Positions 12,701 to 24,154 of a stretch of 64,000 nucleotides of DNA are shown here, piece after piece. Every line of letters starts with the position of its first letter. The stretch's first letter is position 1. Position numbers and translations under genes: made by a program. Source of the stretch: Mytilus edulis (taxonomy: Eukaryota > Mollusca > Bivalvia > Mytilida > Mytilidae); contig NC_092356.1 in the NCBI RefSeq assembly GCF_963676685.1, forward strand, positions 43,797,601 through 43,861,600, given 5' to 3'. Below the pieces are notes generated by a model, which saw nothing but the letters and a program-made list of their open reading frames with translations, did not search any database and was not told the DNA's origin.

Positions 12701-15700
12701 AGTTGACTGCATCAATATTAAAAATAGTGCTGAAAGTGGTGTAAAGGACCAACAATCAATCAATATACCTTTATTTACAGAGCACCACCACCTCCCTCAA
12801 ATCCCAGAGTAAATAGCCAACAAAATGGTAACCATTATGCAGTTAGTAATCCTCTTGGTTTCAATATAGCTGCTGCAATAGATCCTACTTACAAACGACA
12901 ACCCAGAAATGGATCACATGATGAAACGAACATGAAAATGCCGGCTTTGTCATCATCGATGCCTTTACCAGAAGGTAAGCTGTGCAGACTAGTCCAAGAT
13001 TTTTTTGTTTGAATGTATTTGATATCTTTCATATTTTTCAAACATATATATGAAAGATAGTTTATTTTGTGGTCTAAAATGTTTGGAACACTGCAATTCA
13101 TTAAATGTTATCAGTTATATTTCTATTACCCACAATTCAATGCATGTTGTCTGTATTAATTCCAAATAACATACAAAAACTTACAAATTATGATTTGTGT
13201 TTTGAAATGTGGTGTGATTAACTTTTAATTTATATGTTGTGATGGTAGAGGTTAATTGAAGTTTTCTTAAACAATTTATTTAATTTGCAAATTAAATCTG
13301 TGATACAAGCAACAAAAGCAGTGCATACATTCCAGGACACTCTTGAAAATTTCAAATATTAAAATTTTTTTTAAGAAAAGCTTTTATATTGTTTTGTGTG
13401 GTGTCATATTATATAAATCAAAAAATTAAGCATTCTCGAAAATTCTAATTACTTCAAACAATAAGAATAAGTATTCATGAAAAAATTAACCAAGATATAA
13501 TGCCTCTTCAAGAGTATCCCAATGATGCATTAATGATATACAGGGATAGGGTACTAACAATAATGAGGGCTATTCCATTTAAACGAATGGGGAGGGTAGG
13601 AAGCGAAATTTTATTTGTGGAGGTCATTTTAATTTGTATGTTCATTTGATATATGCAAATTTACTCGAACAATGTTTGTTACGTGGCAATTTTTAAAGCC
13701 CCTTCATACCCCATATATTCATTTTAATGGAATAGCCAGGAATGCATCACAAGATTTACACATGGTACATCATACATCATACATTTGTCATCAATTTCAC
13801 CCATATCATCATTGTCATCATTGTCTTTATTGTCACCAGATATAATCATTGTCACCAGATATAATCATTGTCACCAGATATAACCATTGTCACCAGATAT
13901 AATCATTGTCATCATTGTCATAAATGTCATCAATTTAATTATTATCAATCTTGCAATCAACTCCTAGTTATGCCTGAGTTTGTTGTTTATATCACCTCAT
14001 TCTGATCTGATCTATGTGTCATGATTATTTGTGTAGTAGTGTTGCTGTCCAATTGAAACTTATCCCACATCTCTTATTCTTCATAATTTTCTTCCACATT
14101 AAATGCTCTAAAACATCCACACAAATTGTTCAGTAAAATTAACACACTCACACAGGAACATACAATACATACATGTTTATTGTGGTTTTCATCTATCCAT
14201 TATTTGCATGGTATAAAGCTGTGTCTTTGTAAGTATATTATGTTGCATTATTATTTGTTAATTGATGTTTCATGTTTATATGTTAGCTAAGTTTTGAAAA
14301 AAGCTTTTTTCATGGTCAGTTTTACAATAGTTTATAATGTATGTCTTGTTTACTAAATTCTATTTTTAACGTTCATATGAAGTAGATTGTTTTTAATAGG
14401 GCATTATTATGCCTTCCTGTTGGATTTTAAGAGGGGTGTGAAATTCTTGATCCGTCTGTCTGTCCGTTTGTCTGTCTGTCTATCTGTTAGTCAGTCAATT
14501 TTCTACTACTTTGTAAACTAATTATTTCAAAATATTAATAAACATTTATTTCTTACTAAAATTGAGCAAGAGAAACATCATGTTATTCATGTATATATAC
14601 AAACATTTAAAATTTCTATTTCAATAAATATTATGGTTTTTCCGCTTCAAATGTGTTTTTGATTTGTTTGTATGTTATTTCTTACATGTTTAATGTTTAA
14701 CAATGAGTAAACAATGCATGTTTTATTAGATTTTTAATACAAATTACGCTTTGTTGTAGTAGAGTAATTTTCTAATCAGGCAAATTAACATCAGAAATGC
14801 TGATGATGTAAAATACATGAAATTATTATAGAATAAATAAAGATTTTGTTTGAAAGCACTATTTCTTTTTTACCTCTGTTCAATTGTTTGGACAGATTTT
14901 GATCAATTAAATTTGACTGTAGTTTTACTAGTAAAATTAATAATGATATGTCCTAAATAATTGTTTATATTCTTGTTTTCATGGGTTTTTAGTGAACTGA
15001 ATTTAAGTGTTCAATGTAGTCCAAATTTTTTGTATGCTTAAAAGCAGTATTTGTCCAAATAAAATACATGTTCCTAAAATATCCACTAAAATTGGTATAC
15101 ATGAAACAAATGAATTCAAAGTATTTGAACGCCTTCATAAGGACCATTTTTGATTCTGGAACAAATTTTAAAAAGTGGTGACTGTTGATTAGTTTATTTT
15201 CGAGCGTACCAATTTTTGTGGATTGATGAAAACCTGTATGCTAATGGATACAAACTCTACAAAAATCCTAAAGAAAATTCTCTGTTCATTGAACATTTAT
15301 ATTTATAGGTTTCCATATACCAACAAAATTAAATATAATTGAATTCACAGTAGTTTATCAAAAAATATGAAAATTACACAGTGGTATCAAACAAAATCAT
15401 ACTAACTTGAAAAAATCAAACAATCATTCATTCATTCATTCATTCATCATTTCACATTATTTCATTATTTTCATATAACACACATATTTTACAAAGCACA
15501 TTCTCTTGAGTTCATTTCTGTGTTGCACTAGAATTCGACCTGGAATGGGACCCCAGTTTACGTGGAAGTCTTCGCAGACCAAAAGGAAGTTGGAACCCTT
15601 TAGCTGCCAACAACTATCATGGTAGTATTAGTATTACTAACTTTCTGAAACTTTTAATATTTATATAAACATATATACACAACATATATACATCTATTAA

Positions 15701-18688
15701 TAAAAAAACTTTATGAAATACATTCTAGATTGACCTTTAAATACTTATATGAGGATTAGAATGAAAAATATGTCTTCAATTAACCTATCATATTTGATAT
15801 GGAACCAGTTTTAAAGCCATACAAATACAATCTTCAGTTTTTTTCTCTGGTTCAATTTAGAAGGAAAATATTTTAAAAGATAAATAAAATAAATCTTATT
15901 TTATCATTCAATCATTCTTAAATTAAAGAAATGAAAAAATCACATTTACAAGCTTAAACCACATGCTGCCTGCCTTAAATCTAAAAACCTAAAAATGAAA
16001 TTGGTGTGGCTTTCAGATGATAAAAAAGAAGAACTTTAGAATTGATAAGATTCAACAATTTATCCTTATTAATCTAGAATGTAAATCTAATCATATACAC
16101 TATGTAAGCAATTATTTTGATTTAACTTCTCATTAACTATTAGTATAACAAGGAAAATATAGGAAATATTCATTGAAAATTGAATATTTGAAGATACATG
16201 TACTAATATTGATTTATTTAAGTATGTTGTGTCTGATTAAAACATTAAATTGCAAGAAATTATCTTTTTCGAAGATAAGTATTCCTGCATTATCAGTTCG
16301 GAGAATATGAATTAGTCCTAGAAAGTTTGTAAATCACATGTACCTATATATAATCATTAAAAGGAGATCCAAGGGGGGTCAGTTGAATTTGCCCAGAACC
16401 ATCTTGAAGGAATTTTGATTTAAAACTTAAATACCTCATCTGAATGAGCTTCTACTGTTGTATTTATTGAAATTACTTTTTGTTAAGTTAAAACAATTCT
16501 TAAATTTAGATAAATTAAGAATTACTCGGTACCAGTATTCTTACATACTAAGTCTGGCCCTTTGTTAGGACACATATGTTATGATTTTGATAATTTTGTC
16601 CTTCAGATTTCTTTTTGTTGTTTTTGGTTATTTGTTGTGAAACAAGTGTGCATGATCTTGAAACAAGAATGCTGCTTAAACTTACTACAAGCTTGCTTGA
16701 ATTATAATTTAAATTATCTTGATGTTGTTGCTGTATATTTGTGTTTTGTCAGCTGACATTCTTAGTTATAACACATATTTTTTTAAGTGCTTTGAGTTAC
16801 AATATATGTTTATTTATATTTTAACCAATCAAAATGCTTATTTACTTAAATTAACATGGTTGTCTCTTTTCCTATTGTGTGTCTTATATTATTTAAAAAA
16901 AAAAAAATATGAAAAGAAAAACATTATAAAAGGTGTGGTTGTAATACATCAAAAAAAATAAATCAAAAGAAACTTAGAGCCCTATAAATTTTCAAAGAGA
17001 AATATGTACTGGTAAAGTCATGTTGGTGCCATCTAGTCCTGATGATAATTGTATCCTTGAAGAACAACAAATTTGATTTGATGTAAAATAATAGAATCCC
17101 ACTCAGAACTAGGGGCTTGGTGGCGGAGTAGTCTAATACCATGTTCACACTATGCCTTTTTAAACCGGGTTCGACCCGAATTAGTTAATCCCGGTTAAAT
17201 TAAGGTAGTGTGAACGCCTTTAACCTGGGTTTAAAATTACCCCTAATTTGTGGTGGAGTTAATGTGGAGCAAACACGGGTTAACTACCTCACTTCTAAAT
17301 GTGAACGCATAGTGAAGTTAATCTGTGGTTGTTGCTATAGTGACATATATGACATTTGCTTAAATATGTCTTTCATGTGGCGTAACTATTACGTGACGTC
17401 ATATATCGAATGACGTCATATTTTGACAGCCATCCAGTTAAAATATTTTTATAAGTGTCAAGAATTATATAAACCATATTCTCTAATTCTATGGAAATAT
17501 ATCCTTTTCCGAACCCATTGTATAAAAAAATTTAACCAACGTGTGGTTGTCAGTGATCTGAGAAGATGATTGGCTGAGTCAAAGGGTCATAACCTTTCTC
17601 AGCTCCCTGAAGTGATCAAAATGTTCATGGCAAGTTGAAGGCACTCGAAGGGGATTTTGGTTTAAAAAAAGAAGAAAATTTATATCTTTTAATCATTAGA
17701 GAAACAGATTATTACACAGTTATGCGTGGATTATCGGATCTATCCAATATTGATCGTTAAATTATAAATTTTAAAGTCCTCGCCGAGGCTCGGACTTTAA
17801 AATTGATAATTTAACTATCTCCATTGGATAAATCCGATAATCCACTTGTATCAATGTAATGATCTATATTTAAATGAGCGGCAGCAATCCCTGTGATTAG
17901 ATAATGTATCTGTTAGAAACAAATGTAAATAAGAACTGTTGACGGATACAGTGTACAATTTTGGCGCTAACATTTCTATTTTGTTGAGAAGGGAAATCCC
18001 AAACCTGGATAATTTTTTATCAAGTGTGAACTGGGGTAATTAATTCGGGTTAATTAATCCAGGTTCGACCCGGTGCTAATTTTTTTATAGTGTGAACACG
18101 GCATAAGTAGCTCATTTACTGTCAACGCTGAGGTTGTGAATGTAAACCGTACACTAGGTAGGTGTGTTCAATCTTCATTGACTAGGTTAGATTTTATGAA
18201 GTTGTTAATTCTCTGTAGCCACTGAGGTTTCCTCCACCAATAAAACGATAAAGACTACTTCAACATAGCTTATATTACTGAAAGTTGCATTTAACACCAA
18301 AATCAATCAAACTAAACTCAACTAATGAAAGGAAGGACTTTTAAACAGCATCTGCATGGAACATTCCATAACATGTTACATCACTTTTCTTGGTGAATAA
18401 GTTTTTATGGCTACAAGTGAAGCAATTTCTATGATGTCTAACAAATAGATGTAAAATGGTATAGTCAAAAGATAGATTCAAGTTAATGTTATTTAACAGA
18501 AAGTTTTTTCTGTAATTGCAGACCGTATGGGAGGAGCAAATGACAGTTTTTCTGAAGAGGGACCAGTTATAAGTCAATTCCAACCAGTTCAAGGTCAGAG
18601 AAGGTCAGCATCAGACAAACAGAAGACAAGGAAATCTTCAATTGGAAATTCAAAGAAGGACAAACAAGGAAACTGCAAACAACAGTAG
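668..18688 (+). CDS. Coiled-coil, proline/serine-rich protein, 3' part of gene (7 exons)
   Basis: Seven exons join in phase: 668-779, 1257-1292, 2236-2391, 3233-3684, 12781-12974, 15532-15621 and 18522-18688 (stop TAG 18686-18688), about 401 codons. The first exon enters with one base that completes a codon, so upstream exons lie left of the window. The product starts with an acidic stretch (GRIEDEGDFTDFFAVPD), then a strongly charged helix (ELARLLQEQE, RLAKIIQEQEKLRAKRAKEK), likely a coiled coil, then a long disordered S/P/R/Q-rich region with polyproline (APPPPSNP), and a Lys-rich C-terminus. The LLQEQE helices recall CCDC50-type adaptor proteins, but I do not recognise the family with confidence. 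No enzyme motif is seen. A scaffold or adaptor role is only inference. Confidence 0.8.
1257..1292 (+). CDS. Gene 1 exon (36 nt micro-exon)
   Basis: Acceptor tttatttcag ends at 1256 and donor gtaagg starts at 1293. Twelve codons read ELARLLQEQEHK, in phase with both neighbours, and continue the coiled-coil helix. Skipping this exon would keep the frame. Confidence 0.8.
2030..2180 (-). repeat. Dispersed repeat D1, reverse copy
   Basis: The segment contains gggctttgctcattgttga, cctatagttgttaat and ttgtctcattggcaatcata. The same text recurs near 30480-30580 and, more diverged, near 26200-26530. It is the reverse complement of the plus-strand copies that read gagtgccaatgagacaact. Confidence 0.65.
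2236..2391 (+). CDS. Gene 1 exon, coiled coil
   Basis: Acceptor ttatttaaatag ends at 2235 and donor gtacta starts at 2392. The 52 codons encode a highly charged E/K/R/Q helix (REIEEQDERLAKIIQEQEKL) ending in a Gln run. The phase is 0 on both sides. Confidence 0.85.
2850..3150 (+). repeat. Dispersed repeat D1 copy
   Basis: It reads ggtatgagtgccaataagac and continues through aaacacttattaaccacac to acttaggacaggtgaaaac. This order of phrases matches the copies at 38075, 60395 and 63855. It lies in the intron before the 3233 exon of gene 1. Confidence 0.65.
3233..3684 (+). CDS. Gene 1 exon, disordered S/P/R-rich region
   Basis: Acceptor ataattattcag ends at 3232 and donor gtaaat starts at 3685. 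The 452 nt encode a low-complexity segment rich in Ser, Pro, Arg and Gln, with PLPDLPGKR near its start and PSPSPPGSYHSEDELPYR near its end. Several SP sites could be phosphorylated. It leaves in phase 2, matching the exon at 12781. Confidence 0.85.
3685..5415. other. Intron of gene 1, no feature seen
   Basis: This is AT-rich intronic sequence. I see no exon, RNA gene or bounded repeat, apart from short A and T runs. Confidence 0.5.
5467..5500. repeat. (GTC/GTT)n simple repeat
   Basis: This is a run of GTC and GTT triplets just inside the left end of the 5421 element. A similar triplet run lies just inside the left hairpin of the 41016 element. The Asp/Asn-rich minus-strand reading frame here is a by-product of the repeat. 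Confidence 0.8.
5966..6560 (+). repeat. Tandem ~125-bp units
   Basis: Successive units contain GGTTCTTTGATATGCTGAAT followed by CTAAxCATG..TTAGATTTTTGAT. Five units lie left of the nested element and a sixth (7850-7950) lies right of it. The 132-residue minus-strand frame over this array only reflects the repeats. Confidence 0.8.
6561..7806 (+). mobile_element. Nested element with terminal hairpins (copy 1)
   Basis: The left end is GGGATACGATTGC (6561-6573) and the right inverted end is GCAATCGTATCCC (7777-7789), a perfect 13-bp match. The left end overlaps a hairpin GATTGCT/AGCAATC (6568-6585). The right end closes with AGAGCA-ATC-TGCTCT (7792-7806). The element splits the ~125-bp host unit inside its run ATTTTTGAT, with no clear target duplication. 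It carries no coding sequence. A related copy is at 51765-53605. Hairpin-ended insertion into T-T suggests a Helentron/HINE-like element, by inference. Confidence 0.7.
8164..9200. other. Intron of gene 1, no clear feature
   Basis: This is AT-rich intronic sequence with a short (TA)n run at about 8176-8191. No exon or bounded repeat was found. Confidence 0.45.
9217..9333 (-). CDS. Possible first coding exon of an unidentified gene
   Basis: On the minus strand an ATG at 9333-9331 opens 39 codons that end exactly at a good donor (AAAT|gtaagg; donor GT at 9216-9215). The frame reads MNIAVMNNNNKNKF, then LARLIGDFGEHGEKVCKVIS. The FGExxEK helix faintly recalls the first winged helix of RNA polymerase III subunit RPC3, but this is weak. 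Upstream is a CpG-rich stretch with a YY1-like ATGGCGGC motif. I found no second exon, so it may be a partial gene, a decayed copy or chance. It lies antisense inside a gene 1 intron. Confidence 0.35.
9334..9515. promoter_or_regulatory. CpG-rich island, possible promoter
   Basis: CpG is locally frequent (gccgacaaat, ggcggccgtg, atcggatccgattccggaag) in an otherwise CpG-poor intron. CAATGGCGGCCGTGA at about 9437 matches the YY1-type site found near many animal start sites. It lies just upstream of the candidate minus-strand exon at 9217-9333. Confidence 0.4.
9960..12367 (+). repeat. Satellite of ~120-bp units with a 1007-bp duplication
   Basis: Units share TCCTGTTTGAGAACTTGG, GAGATCCCCACCCCTAAACC and ATATATTCATGTATGGGACA, spaced about 120 bp apart. 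A 1007-bp segment (10354-11360) is repeated as 11361-12367 with no difference noticed by eye. Two identical 165-residue minus-strand frames (10421-10918 and 11428-11925) follow the repeat and look non-genic. The segment also contains GGCGGATCCAGAAATTTTCA, a phrase typical of dispersed molluscan repeats. Confidence 0.85.
12735..12772 (+). repeat. SINE-like 3' tail
   Basis: GGTGTAAAGGACCAACAATC followed by AATCAAT resembles the tail near 56600 (GGCGTAAAGCAACCAACAAT, then CAATCAATCAA). It lies 9 bp before the acceptor of the 12781 exon. Confidence 0.5.
12781..12974 (+). CDS. Gene 1 exon, polyproline segment
   Basis: Acceptor tttatttacag ends at 12780 and donor gtaagc starts at 12975. It reads APPPPSNPRVNSQQNGNHYA and later GFNIAAAIDPTYKRQPR. 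The short AAAIDPTYKR stretch looks ordered and conserved rather than low-complexity. A SINE-like tail (CAATCAATCAAT) lies directly upstream, close to the branch-point region. Confidence 0.85.
13831..13906 (+). repeat. 19-bp minisatellite, four copies
   Basis: TGTCACCAGATATAATCAT repeats with starts at 13831, 13850, 13869 and 13888. One copy has an A-to-C change (ataacc). Flanking CATCATTGT text suggests it grew from a trinucleotide-like tract. Confidence 0.85.
14447..14490 (+). repeat. (TCTG)n-rich simple repeat
   Basis: The run is TCTGTCTGTCCGTTTGTCTG and its continuation. It follows a GGGCATTATTATGCC phrase seen in diverged reverse form near 25995 (cataatgccc). Confidence 0.6.
15423..15448 (+). 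repeat. (ATTC)n microsatellite
   Basis: About five to six ATTC units lie in the intron 80-110 bp upstream of the 15532 exon of gene 1. Confidence 0.8.
15532..15621 (+). CDS. Gene 1 exon, tryptophan-containing segment
   Basis: Acceptor gttgcactag ends at 15531 and donor gtagta starts at 15622. The 90 nt keep phase 1 on both sides and encode EFDLEWDPSLRGSLRRPKGS followed by WNPLAANNYHG. The exon is symmetric, so it could be a cassette exon. Confidence 0.75.
17142..18098. mobile_element. TIR element, non-autonomous
   Basis: The termini are TGTTCACACTAT (17142-17153) and ATAGTGTGAACA (18087-18098), a perfect 12-bp inverted pair. The similarity extends outward as ATRCCR. Subterminal pieces (CGGGTTCGACCCG and AGGTTCGACCCGG) also pair, and GTGTGAAC recurs inside both ends. 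No transposase frame is present. A target duplication is not clear. A large palindrome (17726-17845) lies inside. Confidence 0.65.
17726..17845. repeat. ~120-bp imperfect palindrome
   Basis: GTGGATTATCGGAT at the left pairs with ATCCGATAATCCAC at the right. Inner arms include CCAAT/ATTGG and TTTTAAAGTCC/GGACTTTAAAA around a GC-rich centre (CTCGCCGAGGCTC). The arms are about 50 nt each with mismatches. It lies inside the 17142-18098 element. Confidence 0.7.
18522..18688 (+). CDS. Gene 1 last coding exon
   Basis: Acceptor ctgtaattgcag ends at 18521. The frame reads through a Ser/Lys-rich tail (RRSASDKQKTRKSSIGNSKK) to TAG at 18686-18688. Candidate polyadenylation signals follow at about 19063 (ccaataaaag) and 19341 (aaataaaatt). 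Confidence 0.85.
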
Positions 18689-21600
18689 AAATTGTAATCA
18701 AATGATAATTTATTTATATTGGATTCATTGTTATTCATTGGACATCAATTTTCTATGATATCATGGGTTAGCATGAACCCCAAATGAAGGTGTTGAACAA
18801 AATACAAATTTTCCAATTCGTTGCATGTAGAATTAATTTGTCATTGAAATTTGTTACTGATGAATATAAATGAATCTTCAGTATTTTACATAAAGGTTGT
18901 AAAAATTATGGCTAAGCTGTGATCGTGCTTGCAATATATGCTCTCTCAAAATGAGAGCATGCTCAAAAAGTATTGTCATTATGTATACATAGCATATGCC
19001 ACATTTTTTCAAAGGAAATTAACATTTTTATGTATTCTTTCAAATTTGACATTTTGATTGCCAATAAAAGAAGTAAACTTGCTTCACTCTGTCAAAAAAT
19101 AAGAGCAGCATCTGTAGCTGTGATAACTTGAATATTTCTTAATTTTGTTCTGTACAATTGTGTTCAAATACTGTAAAATAACATAATTTTTCACTATGAC
19201 TATTACTCCATGTAATGAATTTCAGGGTAATCTCATTTTCAGGAGTGATTCCATATTTTATTTTTTCAATTTTTGTATAATTACTATATTATTTTTAGAA
19301 GTAGTGTCTGTGATATTTAATACATGTATAGAATTTCTAAATAAAATTTTCTCTATTGTTTTGAGATATGAAATGTATTGATTAAACTAAATTACTTATA
19401 CAGAAAAAGTTGATTTCAAAATGGTTGAACCATTTGACTATTCAATCAAAACAAATATTTATTTAATTTAATTACTGGTTAGATATTATATTTTTTCATA
19501 TTGGTAAATAACTAAAACACACTATCATTATAGGGCTAAATATATGTTATTTGTTGATGGTTAAAGAAAGATTTAGTGATCCTTTATTGGGACATCAATT
19601 ATATTATTATATTTTGTTGTCAAGTTAAGTTATTTATTAAAAATTTAGTATAATTTAGATATATATGTATCTTTAAAATTCCTTAATTCGTAAATGTTAC
19701 ATTTGACAGGCCCTTAGAACAATGTTATGATTTTAAAAAAGTTCAGTTTGGACAAAATAAAAAAGGAATTTTGAAATCACAAGTCATTCAATGTTCAAAT
19801 ACTCTGTATAAATTACCTGAGCAGTTACTATTGTACTGTAGTAGTTCTTCTGTAACTCAATGCACATTGGTGATGAATACCATTATGTTATGTCATGCAG
19901 CTACTTTAATATTTTTTGGGAATTTATGAGTAATTTTAAAATCCAAAGTTGATCAAATTGGGGTTAAGGAAGGATGAAACAATTAAAAAATTACAATTTG
20001 GTAGCTTTCTAAAGGCCAGAAGTTGATTCCACAAAAAACCTATGACTAAGATTGATTGTTAGTAGAATGAATTGTTCATGACTAACAAGCAATCTCAGTC
20101 GTAAGTTTTTCTCTCTGAAATTGACTCCTGGCCTTTTTAAATATAAAAAAACCCACACATTAAGGGGTCAATTATTTATTAGATATTAAATACATATTGA
20201 ATATATCTTATTGACCACAATATTATAGTTGAATTCCAGTGTTTACTGTTAGGCAAATGGGTTGTAAAATATCAAGAAAAATAGTGTAGGGGTCTCTTGT
20301 TGGATTGATGATGTTGAAAGGTTGCTGTCTCATTGACTTATATATATCGTTATCCTCTGTAATATATATATGATGCTTTTACACTTTTTTTTTTTTATCT
20401 TTGATTGAAAGTTTCTGAGTTTTATAAGAATATTATTTTTTTCAGAATTTTTTACACATAAAATAATTAACAAAAAACCTCATGAATTACAACTGGTTTG
20501 TGCTGTATAGTTGTAAAATCCTGGGAATTGTATATTTTCTCTCCTAAAATGTGTGCTTATGAAGGTTGTTATTTTGTAAAGCTTAAAGTTATCAGTGCCA
20601 CTTTTGCATTTAAATTGTTTTGTAATAATAAATGATTTGTTATGTTTATAAGATTATTGACACAAGATATATACATGAATATGATTTTATTTTTTGATAG
20701 TGAAAATAGACAATGTTATAAATGTATAATAAAATTTATACGAATAATTTGGATAAGATAATGTTTGAAGGACCTGCTGCATTTATTTTTTAGAAAAACC
20801 ATAACAAAATAGAATATACTGGTACATATGTATGATAATTCATTTTAAAGGTGCATAAGACAACTGCAGCATACTTTGGTATCCATCCTTATTGCTCTAC
20901 TTACATGTACTGCTAGAAGGTGTTGGCTCACTTATTTAATTAAGGTGTATAAACCAAATTTTCTCATATACCTTATCCAAATATGACACTTGTAGTGATA
21001 ATAAGATTGCTGCTTCTGTTTCAGTATGTGATATGTTCACACAAATGTGCTAGTGTTCCTAGAGTTAAACCAATGAAACTCTAAACTTACATATATACAA
21101 CTGTATTATCCTTGTTGTACATACAAAGTAGGCATATATGGTGCATTGTGTTAGGAGTTAGAATGTGACATGTTTAAATTTGTTTACTTTATATAACATC
21201 AATTGAGTTTTAACAGCAGTAGAGAAATAATATATATACATATATTAATGTCATAGGTTTGAAATATGTTATATATCGTAATAGGACTTTATGGTTGTGG
21301 TTCAAAATAAATAATTAATTCTTATATTTAGGAGGTCAACAACAAGCAAAACTAGAGTATATAATGTAACTTTTAGTTGGTTTGCTCATGACAATATCAC
21401 AAGAAGTAACTTTTTATTGACAGAGGATGAGTTTTATTGTTGTTCTTCATCTGTATAAATGTATATAAGATAGGCTAAAGAGCTTCCAAGGTTAAAAGGA
21501 ATTGAATGCTCAAAACAGCTTATTAGTTTATTACCACTACAGCATAAAAAAGTATTATACATGTATGTCAGTATGAAACTAAGATAATTATTGGAAGTAT

Positions 21601-23300
21601 CCTTACAAGACTAGTATATTTTCTGTATGCTGCATCAGTTTGAAAGCCGACAAAAATTTTAAATACCAAAAATAAGGACAGAAATTTGACATTTGAATTG
21701 CAAGAATCAACTTATTAACTTGTCCCAAGCCAGTTTTTGAATTATTTTAAAAAGAAAAAATAGATTTTTATTAGATAACTCTAATAGTATTTCTACCTAT
21801 AGAATAATATGTTTTTAAACAGTTTGACCCTATAGAATATTAAATTTCATTGCAATGAATTCCAGATATTAATTTTGACATTCCATACTCTCTTTTTTTT
21901 AAAGGAATATTTTTGTTGAAATCTTATTTTTCTTACATTAAAATGTATCATTTATCATGTTTGTGTAAAAAACAATATTGTTAGTAGTTTATACTACATA
22001 GGTTGCATTAGTTAAAACTACTTATTTTATCATCATCATACTATTATTTTGTTATTCATCTGTGTAGTTAATATAATTTTGTTATCTATATACTTTAAAT
22101 CACAGACTTTGATTGTTAAAAAAAAAATTAACTTCCAAATATTGTTCAGTGGAAAATTTTCACTAACTTATAAAGGTCTTTCCCTTTAATTCTAGATAAA
22201 GATAAAAATCCTTATAAATGAAAGATATAAGAAAGACTACAGATGTGAACATGAAAATGTGAAATTAAATTCTCACAAACAGAATTGATACCTAGGGGGG
22301 GGGGGGGGGGGGGGCTCCAGTCATGCTTCAGTTATTCCCTATATAATCAACCAAATTTTTCCACAATCCGCCTATGAAAATGTTAACCTCTGTAAGTGTC
22401 CAGTAAAATTGATTTATATAAAAAAAGGGCTAGGGGGTTGGGTTCCAAATGTAAACTAAGAATGAGTTTGTCAGTCTATCAAAATGTTTGAAAAAAAAGA
22501 TAAAGGCTTTACGTTTATGACTTAATAGATTTAACATCTTTTATGCAATGAAATTTTTGCCTGGTACCAACATTAGTTTTTTTTGTCATGCTTCCATTCT
22601 ATGAATATAGATACATTAATGTGTACCATATATAATATGAAAATTGGCTGAGCTAACCATGTAGATAATGCCTGTCACATACTATGCAACTTCTACTGAA
22701 GTTAATTGATGTTTTGATTTAAAGCACGTAAAATGGGCAGCCTTTGGTGTATATTTTAAATGAAAACCTTTGCTTTCAATTTGTGATGACTGATTATGTA
22801 CATGTGAAACCTGAATATAAATTAATTCTCTAAAGATTTCAATTGGATATGTTACATCAAAACCATAGCTTTTGTAAAAAATCTAAAGAGCATTCATTAT
22901 TTTTGTTTAGAATGTTCCTAATGAAGGTAAATCCAGAAAAAAAACCCATTTTAGAAGCAGGACATTTTTAAGTGTTATTTGCATTTGCTTAGGGTGGAGT
23001 TTATATATACAAACATTAGGAAAATAGATGTTTTTGACCAATTATATTTTGGTATTTTCATTTATAGATTATGTAGACGATACAAAAATAACAGTAGATT
23101 TATGTGTTCCTATCAAGATATTAAAATCATTCTTGTTTGTTATATTTTTCCTTTGTTGACGACTTATTGTATATTTGCATATGAATATTATTCAAATTTT
23201 GTACATTTCCTTATATAATAATATAATTTTTCTTGTACATTACCTTGTATATTTGAATTTTACTATATATGTTTTGTTGACTATGCTGAATTAAGATATA
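18689..23300. other. 3' UTR and flank of gene 1, AT-rich
   Basis: No exon is seen. AATAAA-type signals occur at several places (about 19063, 19341, 20626 and 20728), so the end of the transcript cannot be fixed. A run of 20 G lies at 22295-22314, followed by a fragment resembling the satellite text near 10950 (ctccagt, then attccctatataa). Confidence 0.4.
22295..22314 (+). repeat. G20 homopolymer
   Basis: Twenty consecutive G residues lie in an AT-rich setting. Such a run can form a G-quadruplex and is prone to length errors in sequencing. Confidence 0.85.
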
Positions 23301-23339
23301 AAAATTCTTTACCTGATTCATGTGTTCTTATTTGCTTAA

Positions 23340-23990
23340 TGTGGTTTTTGTCTCACCCTGATGGAATCAAAAAGCAAGACATAGGTATGCTGTTTCCTGT
23401 GGTGGCATCTTCAAGGAAGTATTAGTTTGTGATTAGGTCTAGTTTATGGTGAACCACTGTTTGTAGGTCAATGATATTTGGTATGCAATTGTATTAGCAT
23501 TGGCATATCATATTACCCCGGAGATTATTTGGCCCTGTCCCTCTTAGTTAAGGTCTATTGACTTTCAAATTTTGTTTAGTTTACATATATATATTAGTTT
23601 ATGTTTAGGTTTGTTTAAGGAGGTAGAATTAACTTCTAAAATCATCAGTATGTTTGCCATTTTCATAAATAAATTCTAAGCTTCTAGGATACATAGATTA
23701 TTTCCAATCTGTTTCAGGTAAATGCTTAAAATATATTGATGCAACTTGACTTTAACAAACACATAACTGGTTTAAAGAGTTATTTCCCTGAATCTAGGTC
23801 TACCCCTTAAAGGGAACTACTTATGATAAGTCAATGATATTAGGTATGCAGTTGTATTAGCATTGGTACATTTCATGTCCATTGAGATTAATTAGCCATA
23901 TACCTCCAATCATTGTTCATTGACTTTGAATAGTGGCAAAACTTACATTTGTTGCTATTTTAATTTTAGCATTTGCAATATCGAAAATTA
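23340..23990 (+). repeat. Two diverged ~375-bp repeat units
   Basis: GGTCAATGATATTTGGTATG and ATTGTATTAGCATTGG at about 23466 recur as AGTCAATGATATTAGGTATG and GTTGTATTAGCATTGG at about 23838. The following text also matches loosely (gagatta..t.gcc). Confidence 0.6.
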
Positions 23991-24154
23991 CAAAAAGACC
24001 AGATATATCTCTGTGTTAACAGTTTATTAAGGTATTGAAAGGTATGATGACATAAAAATATTGAGATATGGAATGATTACCAATGAAAAAATTATTGAAC
24101 AGAGTTTAAATGAAGTGGATATAACCAACCAAGTTCAAATTATGTGGATCTAAG

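Larger units (their letters stand above)
12975..15531. other. Intron of gene 1
   Basis: This is AT-rich intronic sequence. It holds four 19-bp units at 13831-13906, a TCTG-rich stretch at about 14450-14490 and an ATTC run at about 15423-15448. No exon is evident. Confidence 0.5.
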
